A stretch of 38,699 nucleotides of DNA from JAEKLB01 sp050249235. GTDB lineage: Bacteria > Actinomycetota > Acidimicrobiia > Acidimicrobiales > CADCSY01. Below, in pieces: positions 18,307-26,801 of this stretch. Made by a program: the position numbers and the translations under genes. The DNA lies in NCBI GenBank assembly GCA_050249235.1, contig JBFWQW010000015.1:1-38699 (forward strand), given 5' to 3'. The notes beneath the pieces are model-generated. The model was not told the origin of the DNA. It searched no databases and worked only from the letters and a program-made list of their open reading frames with translations. Position 1 is the stretch's first letter; each line of letters starts with the position of its first letter.

Positions 18307-18732
18307 TCAGTCCGGCGGAGGCTCGTCGCGCACGGCGGCCAGGGCGGCCCAGAGCTCGGCCGCCGTGGGCGGTCCCACGAACGACGACCGCACCACTCCC
18401 GAGGCGTCGGCGACGACGACGACCGGCACGGCGTCGATGGCGTAGCGCCGGTGGCGGTCCGGCGAGGCGCCCACCTCCACGTCCTCGACCGCGACGTCGG
18501 CGCTCTCCAGCGCGGCCGCCTTGGCCACCGAGTCGCGGCAGGAGTCGCAGGTGGCCGACGAGAAGACGACCACGAGCCAGGGCGCATCGGGACGGACGAA
18601 GTCGTCGCGGTCGAGCTGCGCCGGCACCGACCAGCTCGACTGCGTCGGCGCATCGGGGCGACGGCGCTCGAGCAGGGCGGCGACGGCGACGGCGACCACC
18701 ACCAGGGCGAGGGCGAGGGCGAGGCGCTCCAC
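18307..18732 (-). CDS. Membrane-anchored thioredoxin-like protein
   Basis: The 141-aa protein has an N-terminal signal anchor (about 4-21, LALALALVVVAVAVAALL), then a thioredoxin fold with active site Cys62-Asp-Ser-Cys65 (VVFSSATCDSCRDS) and the cis-proline region (IDAVPVVVV). It is probably held on the outer face of the membrane and handles thiol-disulfide exchange of envelope proteins. The GTG start at 18732 is 24 bp after the DUF5719 gene, so it is likely the last gene of the GT2-DUF5719 operon. Partners are unknown; the DUF5719 protein upstream has few cysteines that I can see. Confidence 0.88.
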   Translation of the reverse strand: MERLALALALVVVAVAVAALLERRRPDAPTQSSWSVPAQLDRDDFVRPDAPWLVVVFSSATCDSCRDSVAKAAALESADVAVEDVEVGASPDRHRRYAIDAVPVVVVADASGVVRSSFVGPPTAAELWAALAAVRDEPPPD

Positions 18733-18756
18733 GGGATCAGGACCCGGTCCCGGCGC

Positions 18757-20208
18757 TCACCCTGGCCCGTCCGGTGCCAGGGCGACGGCGGAGCCGGCGG
18801 TGAGACCGACCAGGCCCGTCCCGTAGACGATCCGCTCCACCACGACCGGGCCGTCGGCCGAGACACCGACGCCCACGGGCCCGGCGGCGTCGGCCGCGGC
18901 GACGTGATCGAGCAGGCGGAAGGCGACGTGGGCGGCGGGGCCGAGGGCCACGTCCTGGAGCCGGGTGAGCGAGTTCGACCCGGCTGCGCCGAGGGCGACG
19001 ACGGAGAACCGCCTGGCCATGGCGCCCGGGTTGAAGACCACCACCCACTCCTCGCCCGAGGCGGCCGCGGCCCCGGTGGCGAGCACCCACCGACCCGCCG
19101 AGGCGGTGACGCCCGGGGAGGACGACCAGCCCCGACGGTCGTAGGGCGCCCGGGCGTCGACGGAGCGCTCGGCCACGACGGCCACCCCGTTGCCCGAGCG
19201 CACGGTGCTCGAGAAGCCCACACCCGGCGCCACGCCGGCATCCTCGGCCGGCAGGGCCACCACCACCTGCGACCGGGCCGGCACGGTGACGTCGATCGGC
19301 TCCGGTGTGTCGCCGGTGTACGGCATCACCTCGATGCTCACCTCGGCCTCGTCCTCGCCGGGGTTGAACACGTGCCAGCGGGTGGTGACGCCGGGGGCGT
19401 TGACGCCGAAGGCGAACGACCAGACCTCGGCCGGGGCCCGGGCCGCCAGCCCGACCGACACCCCGGTGCGGCCCAGGCTCCCGTCGAAGCTCTGGAGCCG
19501 GGACACCACGAGCTGGCCGGTGCGGGCCCGGATGGCGGTCGCCGTGATCTCCTGGCGGCGGACGTTCTCCTCCGAGATCTGCACGAACTTCGTGGTGCCG
19601 GCCGGGACGACGAGGCCCTGCAGCCGGCCTGGCGCCTCCCGCCCCTGGTCGGTGGCCAGCTCCATGTCGACGACCGCGTCGGCAGGGAACGGGTTGAAGA
19701 GGCTGAGAACCTCGGTGGCGTCGCTGAGGGTCGTGCCGTTGGCGAGGTACCAGTCCGGGGAGGCGTCGGACGCGCACGGGGCGATGCTGGCGCCCCGTGC
19801 GCCGCTCACGGCCTGCTCGACCACCACCCCACCACCGACCGTCTCCACCAGCGCCGAGGCGGCCGGGGTGGGGCCGGCGTCGACGGCGCGTAGCCGCAGC
19901 ACCGCGCCCGGCGCCACGGTGAACGAGCGCGTGGTCGCCGCACCGTCGGCGGCCGCCCGCCAGGTGACCGTGCCGGTGCGGGCCGTCGAGGCCACGTTGG
20001 CCACGTCGACGGCGGTGGCCAGGTCGTTGCCCGGACCGCCCTGGGCCGACGGGCAGAACCAGCTCGACGACAGGGTGCCCGTCGGGTCGGCGGCCGGGTT
20101 GGCCGTGATCTCGGCGGTCGGCACGTCGGGTTCGTCGGTCCCGCCGAAGGCCACCAGTCCGGCCAGGGCGACCACCACGACGAGCGCCGGCACCGCGTTG
20201 CGGTTCAT
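18757..20208 (-). CDS. DUF5719-family secreted or membrane-anchored protein
   Basis: The 483-aa protein has an N-terminal hydrophobic helix (about 6-22, VPALVVVVALAGLVAFGG) and then an all-beta extracytoplasmic body. It contains repeated motifs like SSWFCPSAQGGPG, VSLFNP/VVFNPG and WHVFNPGEDEAEV, consistent with Ig-like or beta-sandwich repeats. This agrees with actinobacterial DUF5719, regularly found after a large GT2 membrane fusion. The ATG at 20208 overlaps the upstream stop (ATGA), so it is translated with that enzyme and may be its outer-face partner. The biochemical role is not known. Confidence 0.85.
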   Translation of the reverse strand: MNRNAVPALVVVVALAGLVAFGGTDEPDVPTAEITANPAADPTGTLSSSWFCPSAQGGPGNDLATAVDVANVASTARTGTVTWRAAADGAATTRSFTVAPGAVLRLRAVDAGPTPAASALVETVGGGVVVEQAVSGARGASIAPCASDASPDWYLANGTTLSDATEVLSLFNPFPADAVVDMELATDQGREAPGRLQGLVVPAGTTKFVQISEENVRRQEITATAIRARTGQLVVSRLQSFDGSLGRTGVSVGLAARAPAEVWSFAFGVNAPGVTTRWHVFNPGEDEAEVSIEVMPYTGDTPEPIDVTVPARSQVVVALPAEDAGVAPGVGFSSTVRSGNGVAVVAERSVDARAPYDRRGWSSSPGVTASAGRWVLATGAAAASGEEWVVVFNPGAMARRFSVVALGAAGSNSLTRLQDVALGPAAHVAFRLLDHVAAADAAGPVGVGVSADGPVVVERIVYGTGLVGLTAGSAVALAPDGPG

Positions 20209-23200
20209 CGCCGCCGCCACCGGCGCGCCACCGCGAACAGGGCGGCCAGCCAGGCCAGGACCTGCACGCCGACCGCGACAAGGCGCAGCGGCGAGGTGTC
20301 GTAGGAGAGCCGGGCCCGACCGTTCGGCACCGTCCAAGCGTTGGCCCACCCGAGGGCGTCCCGTCGCTCGACCACCTCGCCGTCGACCTCGAGGTGCCAG
20401 CCGCCGTCGGCCGACGTGCCGAGGAGCAGCTCGCCGGCGGCGACCGGGCCGGCGGCCGACGTCGAGCCCGGAGTCGACGTGGCCTCCAGGGCGCCCCGTC
20501 CGGGACCGAGCTGCAGCGCCCCCCGCAGCGGGTCGTCGTCGGCCAGCCCGGTGGCGGCGGCCACGGCCGGCGCGGCGCCGCCGCCGGCCGGTGGGGCGCT
20601 CGCGAAGGCGGTGCGCACGGTGGCCTCGGCCGTGTTCTCGAACACCCGGACCGCCGGCTCGACCTCGTGCTCCCGCAGGTCGAGCTGGCGGGTGGCCATG
20701 TCGACGAGCCGTGCCGGCAGCACCCGTCGCTCGGCGCCGGTGCGCTCGGGCGCGGCCCGCTCGACGAGCACGACGTATCGGATCCCGAACGGGGCCAGGA
20801 GACTCCCGAGCCGGTCCGTCCCGCCCGACTCGGCCACCTCGATCGAGCGGGCCAGGACGGCGGCGGCCTCGCCCCCGTCGGTGGCCCAGCGGTCGAGGAC
20901 CCCGCCGAGGGTGTCGGTGGTGACCCCGTAGGCGAGGCCCTCGTCGAGGTGGTGGCCGGCGACCGGCAGCACCGCCGGGTCGCCGATCCACAGGACCCGG
21001 GCGCTGCCCGTCACGTTGCCGATCCCGACCCGCCCGAGCGACCGGGCGTGGTCGGCCTCGCGGAGCTCCCAGCTCCCGTCGAGGGCCCCGAAGGCGATGG
21101 GCAGGGTGGCCACCCCGACGGCTGCCGCGGCGACGAGCGACGCCACCTGGCGCCAACCGAACCGGAAGCCCCGGAGGTCGAGCTCGAAGGAGGACGCCCC
21201 GAGGGCGGCCGCCAGCGCCAGGGCGGCGGCCCCGGGTGCAAGGAGCACCTCGACCGGTGGGAGGCCGAGGTCGACGTGCCCGCCGACCACGGCCAGGCCC
21301 CAGCACAGGAGCGCGATCGTCCAGCACCGCAGGGCCCACCGCAGCCGCCACGAGCGGCCGATGAGCAGTGCCAGCGCGGCGGCCAGCGGGATGGCCCAGC
21401 CCAGCCAGGACACCCCGACCGGTCCGGTCCCGAAGCGGAGGAGCTGGCTGGCCGGGATGGCGTCGACACCACCGGCGGCGATGCCGGCCAGCGACCAGCG
21501 GTCGCCGTTCGCCAGGGCGACGGCCCACGGGAGGTGCAGGACGGCGGCGACGACGCCACCGCCGACTGCCAGCGCCAGGGGCCGGAGGGGCCGGCGGCGG
21601 TCGCCACCGACCAGGCCGCCCACCGTGATCCCGAGGGCGACCACGACGACGAGGGCGACGAGCATGGGCACGAAGGCGGCCACGAACGCCAGGAGCAGCC
21701 CGAAGGCGAGGACGGCCTCCCGGTAGGGCCTCGGCGGCCGGGGCTCGTCGCCCGGCGGCTCGCCCGACGCCTCCGCCAGCGCCGTGAGCAGCCACGGCGC
21801 CGCCGCGTAGGCGAGGAGCCCGGCCCAGCTGCCCCGTCCGATGCCGTCCCACGGCAGGGGGGTGACCACGTAGAGCAGCAGCCCGACGCCGCGGGCGTTC
21901 GGCGACGAGAGGGAGCGGGTCAGCCGCCACATGCCGGCCGCGCCGGCGGGGACGGCGCCGAGCACGAGCAGCTGTTGCAGGAGGCCCATGCCGCCGAGCA
22001 GGAGGCCGCCTCCGGCGGCCAGCAGGGCGACGGCGGTGGGCTGCCCCTCGGCCGAGCCGACGCCGGCCGGCTGCCAGCTGCTCAGGTAGCGGCGGGCGAG
22101 GTCCAGCGGGCCGACGTCGAACGGGGCGAAGCCGGCCACGGCCGGGATGCGCTGGAGCAGCAGCTCCCGGGTGCCCACGACGAAGAGGACAGCGGCGACC
22201 GTCCAGGCAACGGCGGCCAGCTTCCTCGGGCGGGCCCGGACGATCTCCTCGAGCTCGTCGCCGAAGCCCTCCAGCTCCTCACCCAGCTTGCTGGCGGCCA
22301 GCTCGCCCCGGATGAAGCGCCGCAACCGGGCGCTGCCCCCGACCTGGAGCTTTCGGACCTCGCCGTCCGGGAAGCCCCGCACCTCCCGCAGCCGGCGCCG
22401 CCGCTCGGCGATCTCGCGCCGGTGCTGCCAGTTCCACCACCACGAGCCGACCACCCGGTCCACGTGGGCTCGGCGCCTCATGACCACCGCGTAGACGAGC
22501 TCGGCGATCGACAGCACGACCAGCTGCGGAACGACGCGGAGCAGGTGGAAGCGCCCGTAGCTGGCCAGCACCGTCCGGAGCCGGTGGCGGTTGCGGAGCC
22601 CGGCTGCCCGCTCGACGCCCACCCGCTCGACGAGGCCCTCGCGGTGGCGGACCCGGGCCGTCGGCGCGACCACGACCCGGGCCCCGGCCACCTGGACCCG
22701 CCAGCAGAGGTCGAGGTCCTCCCCGAACAGGTCGATGCCGGGGTCGAACCCGCCGAGCGTCTCGAACAGGTCGGCCCGGACGAGCGTGCAGCCGCCCGGC
22801 ACGACGAAGACGTCGCGCACCGCGTCGTGCTGCTCCTGATCCAGCTCGGCCCGCTCGACGAGGGGCATGAGCACGCCGCCCTTGTCGGCCGCCATGCCCA
22901 CCTGGAGGAGCCGGCCCGGCGCGTCCCAGAGGACGAGCTTCGGGCCCACGATCCCGGCGTTGGACCGGAAGGCCTCCTCCACCAGCGCCCGGACCGCGCC
23001 CGGGTCGAGCACGACGTCGTCGTGGCAGAAGAGGTAGAAGGCGGCGCCCTCGACCATGCCGAGCACCTCGTTGGCCGCCGGCCCGAAGCCGGGGTTGGTG
23101 TCGAGCCGGCGCACGAAGGCGGCCGGGAGGACCTCGGCCACCCGGGGCAGGAGCGGCTCCCCGCTGGCGGCGTCGATCACCAGCACGGCCAGGTCCGGAT

Positions 23201-23321
23201 AGTCCTGGGCGCCGATCGACGCCAGGCACTCGGCCAGCCAGGGGCCGGGGTCGTGACTCACGACCACCACGACCGCCGGCGGCGCGAGGACTGTCGGGTC
23301 CAGCTCGTCGGTCGCCGTCAC
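20205..23321 (-). CDS. GT2 glycosyltransferase fused to a large multi-pass membrane domain
   Basis: The 1038-aa protein begins with a GT-A domain (about 15-280): VVVVVSHDPGPWL, the metal site FCHDDVVLDPG, and the acceptor-side GIDLFGEDLDLCWRVQ. After two cytoplasmic helical segments rich in Arg/Glu comes a membrane domain of about ten helices (from about 370), a long outer loop region and a final helix (LVAVGVQVLAWLAALFAVARR). Such fusions are known in actinobacteria as probable cell-envelope glycosyltransferases, with a donor made or used inside and transferred outside. DUF5719 and a thioredoxin-like gene follow in the same operon. The GTG at 23321 is 9 nt after a TAGGTT hexamer. The sugar and acceptor are unknown. 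Confidence 0.85.
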   Translation of the reverse strand: MTATDELDPTVLAPPAVVVVVSHDPGPWLAECLASIGAQDYPDLAVLVIDAASGEPLLPRVAEVLPAAFVRRLDTNPGFGPAANEVLGMVEGAAFYLFCHDDVVLDPGAVRALVEEAFRSNAGIVGPKLVLWDAPGRLLQVGMAADKGGVLMPLVERAELDQEQHDAVRDVFVVPGGCTLVRADLFETLGGFDPGIDLFGEDLDLCWRVQVAGARVVVAPTARVRHREGLVERVGVERAAGLRNRHRLRTVLASYGRFHLLRVVPQLVVLSIAELVYAVVMRRRAHVDRVVGSWWWNWQHRREIAERRRRLREVRGFPDGEVRKLQVGGSARLRRFIRGELAASKLGEELEGFGDELEEIVRARPRKLAAVAWTVAAVLFVVGTRELLLQRIPAVAGFAPFDVGPLDLARRYLSSWQPAGVGSAEGQPTAVALLAAGGGLLLGGMGLLQQLLVLGAVPAGAAGMWRLTRSLSSPNARGVGLLLYVVTPLPWDGIGRGSWAGLLAYAAAPWLLTALAEASGEPPGDEPRPPRPYREAVLAFGLLLAFVAAFVPMLVALVVVVALGITVGGLVGGDRRRPLRPLALAVGGGVVAAVLHLPWAVALANGDRWSLAGIAAGGVDAIPASQLLRFGTGPVGVSWLGWAIPLAAALALLIGRSWRLRWALRCWTIALLCWGLAVVGGHVDLGLPPVEVLLAPGAAALALAAALGASSFELDLRGFRFGWRQVASLVAAAAVGVATLPIAFGALDGSWELREADHARSLGRVGIGNVTGSARVLWIGDPAVLPVAGHHLDEGLAYGVTTDTLGGVLDRWATDGGEAAAVLARSIEVAESGGTDRLGSLLAPFGIRYVVLVERAAPERTGAERRVLPARLVDMATRQLDLREHEVEPAVRVFENTAEATVRTAFASAPPAGGGAAPAVAAATGLADDDPLRGALQLGPGRGALEATSTPGSTSAAGPVAAGELLLGTSADGGWHLEVDGEVVERRDALGWANAWTVPNGRARLSYDTSPLRLVAVGVQVLAWLAALFAVARRWRRR

Positions 23322-23324
23322 GGG

Positions 23325-23337
23325 CTAGGAAACCTAG
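23325..23337. promoter_or_regulatory. Palindrome CTAGG-AAA-CCTAG over the GT2 promoter
   Basis: A perfect 5-bp inverted repeat with a 3-nt spacer lies between the divergent GT2 and 54-aa genes. It covers the TAGGTT hexamer (23331-23336 on minus). It could be an operator, or just two opposed -10-like elements. Confidence 0.4.
23331..23336 (-). promoter_or_regulatory. Putative leaderless -10 (TAGGTT) for the GT2 operon
   Basis: The hexamer is 9 nt before the GTG at 23321 and lies inside the CTAGG palindrome. Confidence 0.45.
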
Positions 23338-23340
23338 ACC

Positions 23341-23346
23341 TACGGT
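23341..23346 (+). promoter_or_regulatory. Putative leaderless -10 (TACGGT) for the 54-aa gene
   Basis: The hexamer is 6 nt before the ATG at 23353. It supports transcription of this small gene. Confidence 0.4.
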
Positions 23347-23352
23347 GTGGCG

Positions 23353-23517
23353 ATGGCAGACAGCCCGAGCCCGCTCGAGGATGCGCTGCACGTCGTCGTG
23401 GGTGCGGCCGTGCTCGGGATCAACCGCTTCCACGCCGAGCGGCACCGCTTCGAGGAGTGGCTCGACCGGATCGCGGCAGAGCTCGACGACCACGGCCGGA
23501 CCCCCGACCCCTCCTGA
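23353..23517 (+). CDS. 54-aa conserved-looking small protein, unknown function
   Basis: The reading frame from the ATG at 23353 encodes 54 residues: MADSPSPLEDALHVVVGAAV, then LGINRFHAERHRFEEWLDRI and a polar tail. It looks like a small, mostly helical cytoplasmic protein with a hydrophobic then amphipathic helix. Nearly every codon ends in G or C, as in real genes here; a TACGGT hexamer lies 6 nt before the start; and it occupies a gap between two minus-strand genes without overlap. I recognise no family. Confidence 0.6.
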   Translation: MADSPSPLEDALHVVVGAAVLGINRFHAERHRFEEWLDRIAAELDDHGRTPDPS

Positions 23518-23587
23518 CCCCTCGTTCTCGGTCGACCGAGCCGGGACGACGCCGGCCCAGTCGACGGAGATCGGGACCCGGGGTCAG
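23514..23587. terminator. Inverted repeat spanning two convergent stop codons
   Basis: CTGACCCC (23514-23521) and GGGGTCAG (23580-23587) are exact complements, and each arm contains the stop codon of one of the two convergent genes. Between them lies the 14-bp palindrome CTCGGTCGACCGAG (23527-23540). It probably works as a bidirectional terminator. Confidence 0.5.
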
Positions 23588-25554
23588 AGCTGGGCGTCGC
23601 CGTAGACGTAGACGCCCCCGTCGACGGCGAGGACCCAGTAGCCGTCGCCGGAGGGGGTGGCGGCGATGGCGACGATCGCCTGGCCGACCCCGGTGGCGGC
23701 GCCCCGGAAGGTGGCCGCGCCGTAGGTGAAGACCCCGCCGTCGTCGGCCACGAGCCAGTAGCCGGCCCCGTCCGGCCGGGCCGCCATCCCGACGATCGGC
23801 CGGTTGAGGGCGATGGCGCCGGCCGAGCCGTGGAACACGGCGTCGCCGAAGGCGAAGATCCCACCGTCGGTCGCCACCAGCCAGTAGCCGTTGCCTGTCG
23901 CCGTCGGCACCATCCCGACGATCGGCTTGTTCAACCGGGTGCCACCGGTCGACCCGTGGAAGGACGCGTCGCCGTAGGCGAAGATCCCACCGTCGCTGGC
24001 GACCATCCAGTAGCCGTGGCCGCTCGGCGTGGGCGCCATGCCGACCACCGGCTGGTTCAGCTTGATGTTGCCGGTCGAGCCGTAGAACGGGGCGTCGCCG
24101 TAGCTGAAGATGCCGCCGTCGCTGCCCACCAGCCAGTAGCCGGCGCCGTTCGGCCGGGCCGCCATGCCGAGGACCGGGCCGTTCAGCGCCAGGTTGCCGG
24201 CCGAGCCGTGGAACACGGCGTCGCCGTAGGAGAACACCCCGCCGTCGTTCGAGGTCAGCCAGTAGCCGTCACCGCTCCCGGTGGGCGTGAGCGACACCGC
24301 CGGCTTGGTCAGGGCGATGATCCGGAACCAGTCCGACTTGATCCCGACGGCCGAGCGGAAGGCGTCGCCGGTGACCGTGACCGATCCCGACTGGCCCCGC
24401 ATCGTCAGCCGCTTGACCCGCCCGCCGTCCTTGCCGATGCCGTTGCGCTCGATCACGGCGATGTGCTCGAGCCGGCCGATCGACGGGTAGGCCGCCTCGA
24501 CCTGCGTGACCGGCAGCCGCACCGACCAGTCGTGGTTGGGGTTGCTGGCGGTGGCGTCGCCGGCGTCCGGCACGGCGGGGAACGTCCCGCCGGCGGTGTG
24601 GCCGCCCGTCGACGACGAGAACTCGGTGCGCTGCACGACGCCGTTGCGCAACCGGACCAGCCCGGCCGTCTCCGCCACGGCCCGGTCGGTCCGGGCGTCC
24701 TCGATCCGCACCCCGTTGAGCCCGGCCCCGCCGTAGACCTGGCAGGAGATCGTGTCGCACGTCTTGAAGCGGGCGTCCCGGCCCTCGGCCCAGGCGTACG
24801 AGCGGGCGGCCACGGCCTGCGCCTTCAGCGCCTCGAGGCCGCGCCCCCCGCCGAGGTCGGCCCACGACATCGGCATCTCCCTCGGTACCACGCCCCGCAG
24901 GTACGACTCCATCCGCACCGTGTTGACGGCCCGGGTGCCGAGGTCGAACCAGATGGCCTTCAGCGTTCCGCGGTAGTGGCGCCGGTTCGACCCGCAGGCC
25001 GAGATCATGCGGCCGATGTCGTCGCCCGGGTCGTCGACGACGGCGGCCGTCGGCTCCTGGTTCAGGTCGACGTGGTCCTGGACGACGGTCCACGGCCCGG
25101 TGCAGGAGGGGCCGGCCTCGATGACCCACTCGAGGGCGTTCCGCCGGATGCGGGCCGCCTGGCCCGGCTGGAAGGTGTTCGAGCCGACCGTGAAGACCGC
25201 CTGATCGGTCGTGACGACGAGCGGCGCGTTGTCGAGCTCGGCGAGGCGGACGGTGATGTCGCCGTCGGCCTGGGCGCCGGCCGTGGTCCCGCCGTAGTAG
25301 TGGTCGAGGATCTGCGGGTGGGTCCACTGGTGGTCGACGGCGTAGCCGAGGGCGCCGTACTGACCGAGCCCTCGGCCGTGGCCCCAACCATGGCCCCGGA
25401 GGTCGACGACCCCGCCCGGCCAGAGCGCGCCGGCCGGGCCGGCGGTGGCCACCGGGAGCAGCCCGGCGACGAGGGCCAGGACCAGGACGACGAGCAGGCG
25501 CGGCCGTCGAGGCGACGAAGAAGAGTCTGGCGACGAAGAGTGGGGGATCCTCAC
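23584..25554 (-). CDS. Secreted SpoIID/LytB-domain protein with C-terminal GYW-DGG repeats
   Basis: The 656-aa protein has a signal peptide (about 16-43, RRPRLLVVLVLALVAGLLPV). A SpoIID/LytB-type domain follows (about 50-415): GHGWGHGRGLGQYGA, VRMESYLRGVVPREMP, ALKAQAVAARSYA and EFSSSTGGHTAGG. SpoIID in spore formers is a lytic transglycosylase; in non-spore formers the domain is linked to amidase enhancement and wall remodelling. From about 428 to the end are six repeats of about 42 residues, of the type GYWLVASDGGIFAFGDA.FHGS. The amidase at 29475 has the same repeats. A TACCCT hexamer lies 9 nt before the GTG at 25554. It likely acts in the cell wall; the repeats may form a propeller-like binding module (inference). 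Confidence 0.92.
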   Translation of the reverse strand: MRIPHSSSPDSSSSPRRPRLLVVLVLALVAGLLPVATAGPAGALWPGGVVDLRGHGWGHGRGLGQYGALGYAVDHQWTHPQILDHYYGGTTAGAQADGDITVRLAELDNAPLVVTTDQAVFTVGSNTFQPGQAARIRRNALEWVIEAGPSCTGPWTVVQDHVDLNQEPTAAVVDDPGDDIGRMISACGSNRRHYRGTLKAIWFDLGTRAVNTVRMESYLRGVVPREMPMSWADLGGGRGLEALKAQAVAARSYAWAEGRDARFKTCDTISCQVYGGAGLNGVRIEDARTDRAVAETAGLVRLRNGVVQRTEFSSSTGGHTAGGTFPAVPDAGDATASNPNHDWSVRLPVTQVEAAYPSIGRLEHIAVIERNGIGKDGGRVKRLTMRGQSGSVTVTGDAFRSAVGIKSDWFRIIALTKPAVSLTPTGSGDGYWLTSNDGGVFSYGDAVFHGSAGNLALNGPVLGMAARPNGAGYWLVGSDGGIFSYGDAPFYGSTGNIKLNQPVVGMAPTPSGHGYWMVASDGGIFAYGDASFHGSTGGTRLNKPIVGMVPTATGNGYWLVATDGGIFAFGDAVFHGSAGAIALNRPIVGMAARPDGAGYWLVADDGGVFTYGAATFRGAATGVGQAIVAIAATPSGDGYWVLAVDGGVYVYGDAQL

Positions 25555-25563
25555 GCGCCGTGG

Positions 25564-25569
25564 AGGGTA
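25564..25569 (-). promoter_or_regulatory. Putative leaderless -10 (TACCCT) for the SpoIID-domain gene
   Basis: The hexamer is 9 nt before the GTG at 25554. Confidence 0.45.
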
Positions 25570-25677
25570 GTCGAGGGGGTCGGGCGACCGGGCGCGCCCC
25601 GGGGCACGCCGCCGGCACCGGGGCCCGCGGCGCGCGTCCGACCGAGGACGGCCGGCCCGCGCCCGACCCCGGGCCGG

Positions 25678-25683
25678 TACCGT
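25678..25683 (+). promoter_or_regulatory. Putative leaderless -10 (TACCGT) for the DUF2889 gene
   Basis: The hexamer is 8 nt before the ATG at 25692 and supports that start over earlier in-frame codons. Confidence 0.45.
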
Positions 25684-25691
25684 CCCCGGCG

Positions 25692-26732
25692 ATGGCCGAC
25701 GTCGACGCCAAGCCGAGCTACCCCGGGGTCCTGCCGGGACCCCTCCCCCGATCGGCGCCCGAGCGCCGGGCCGGCTGGCTGCGGCGCACCAGCCACCTCG
25801 ACACCGTCCGGGCCGCCGACGGGGTCATGCGGGGCGCGGCGCGCGTCGGCGGGGCGGCCCGGGACCTACGGACGACGGGCACGGGCACCGGCGCAGAGGT
25901 GCTCGGCGAGGCCACCCTCACGATCACGCTCGAGGCCGGGCGCATCGCGACCGTCGAACAGTCGCCGGCCGAGCCGTCCTGCCGGGACCTGGTCGGGCTC
26001 CACCCCGGCTTCGGGTTCCGGGGCAGCGCCCTGCCCCTCCTCCGAGCAACCGCCGGCACCCCGCTCGGGCTGCTGGTCGACGACCTCTCCGGGGCGTCGG
26101 CGGCGTCCGGCTACCTGTCCATCCGCGAGCGGCTCCTCTCGGGCCAGCCCGCCGTGCCGGCCCTGCCGCCCGGCACGGCGCTGCCGGCCGGCGGCGCCAC
26201 CAACGTCGACGTGTGCGCCGGCTGGCGGGCCGGGGGCATCCCGACGATCCGGCGCCAGACCGGGGGCGAGATGCCGGTCGGCGTACCGCCGCCCGCGCCG
26301 AGCCTGGCCTCCGACGACGACCTGGCGTGGCACGCCATGCCCACCCTCGAAGTCGGCATCACCCGTCGCCTCCGCCGCCTCGACCTCGGTCCGGTCGGCG
26401 ACCACCTCGCCGTCGACGCCATGTTCCGCGACAGCGCCGTCGAGCCCGACGGCACCGAGCGGGTCGTCCACGAGTACGCCCTCACGGCCGCGCTCGACCC
26501 CCGAACCCTGACGATCCTCGCCATCGAGGCCGAGCCCCGCAGCCTCCCCTTCCCGACCGACTGCCCGTTCGCGGCGGCCAGCACCCCGTCCCTGGCCGGC
26601 CAGACGGTGCACGACCTGCGCCGGACGGTGCCGAAGCTCCTCCCGGCGGCCGAGTCGTGCACCCACCTCAACGACATGCTGCGCTCGCTCGCCGACGTGG
26701 CCTGGCTCGCCGGCCACCTCCCGGCGTCGTAG
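25692..26732 (+). CDS. DUF2889-family protein
   Basis: The 346-aa product resembles DUF2889 proteins. It has RRTSHLDTVRAADG at the N-terminus, a middle region with RDLVGLHPGFGFR, VVHEYALTAALDPRTLTILAIEAEP, and a C-terminal segment CPFAAASTPSLAGQTVHDLR...CTHLNDMLRSLADV that is characteristic of the family. No membrane helix or signal peptide is visible, so it is probably cytoplasmic. The family has no established biochemical role that I can name with confidence. It stands alone between the SpoIID gene (divergent) and the XRE regulator (convergent). Confidence 0.82.
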   Translation: MADVDAKPSYPGVLPGPLPRSAPERRAGWLRRTSHLDTVRAADGVMRGAARVGGAARDLRTTGTGTGAEVLGEATLTITLEAGRIATVEQSPAEPSCRDLVGLHPGFGFRGSALPLLRATAGTPLGLLVDDLSGASAASGYLSIRERLLSGQPAVPALPPGTALPAGGATNVDVCAGWRAGGIPTIRRQTGGEMPVGVPPPAPSLASDDDLAWHAMPTLEVGITRRLRRLDLGPVGDHLAVDAMFRDSAVEPDGTERVVHEYALTAALDPRTLTILAIEAEPRSLPFPTDCPFAAASTPSLAGQTVHDLRRTVPKLLPAAESCTHLNDMLRSLADVAWLAGHLPAS

Positions 26733-26739
26733 GGCGGGC

Positions 26740-26760
26740 CCGGCCGGACGGGACGGCCGG
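26740..26760. terminator. Hairpin CCGGCC-N9-GGCCGG between convergent genes
   Basis: A perfect 6-bp stem lies a few bases after the DUF2889 stop in the 69-bp convergent gap. There is no T-run. A bidirectional terminator is likely but not proven. Confidence 0.4.
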
Positions 26761-26801
26761 CCGCAGGGAGCAGGAGCAGGGACGCGGGCGCAGGGAGACC
26801 G

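Noticed and set aside
20394..23729. A 1111-codon plus-strand open frame opposite the GT2 fusion
   Set aside because: Low-complexity antisense product; the minus frame encodes a coherent GT-A domain and membrane helices.
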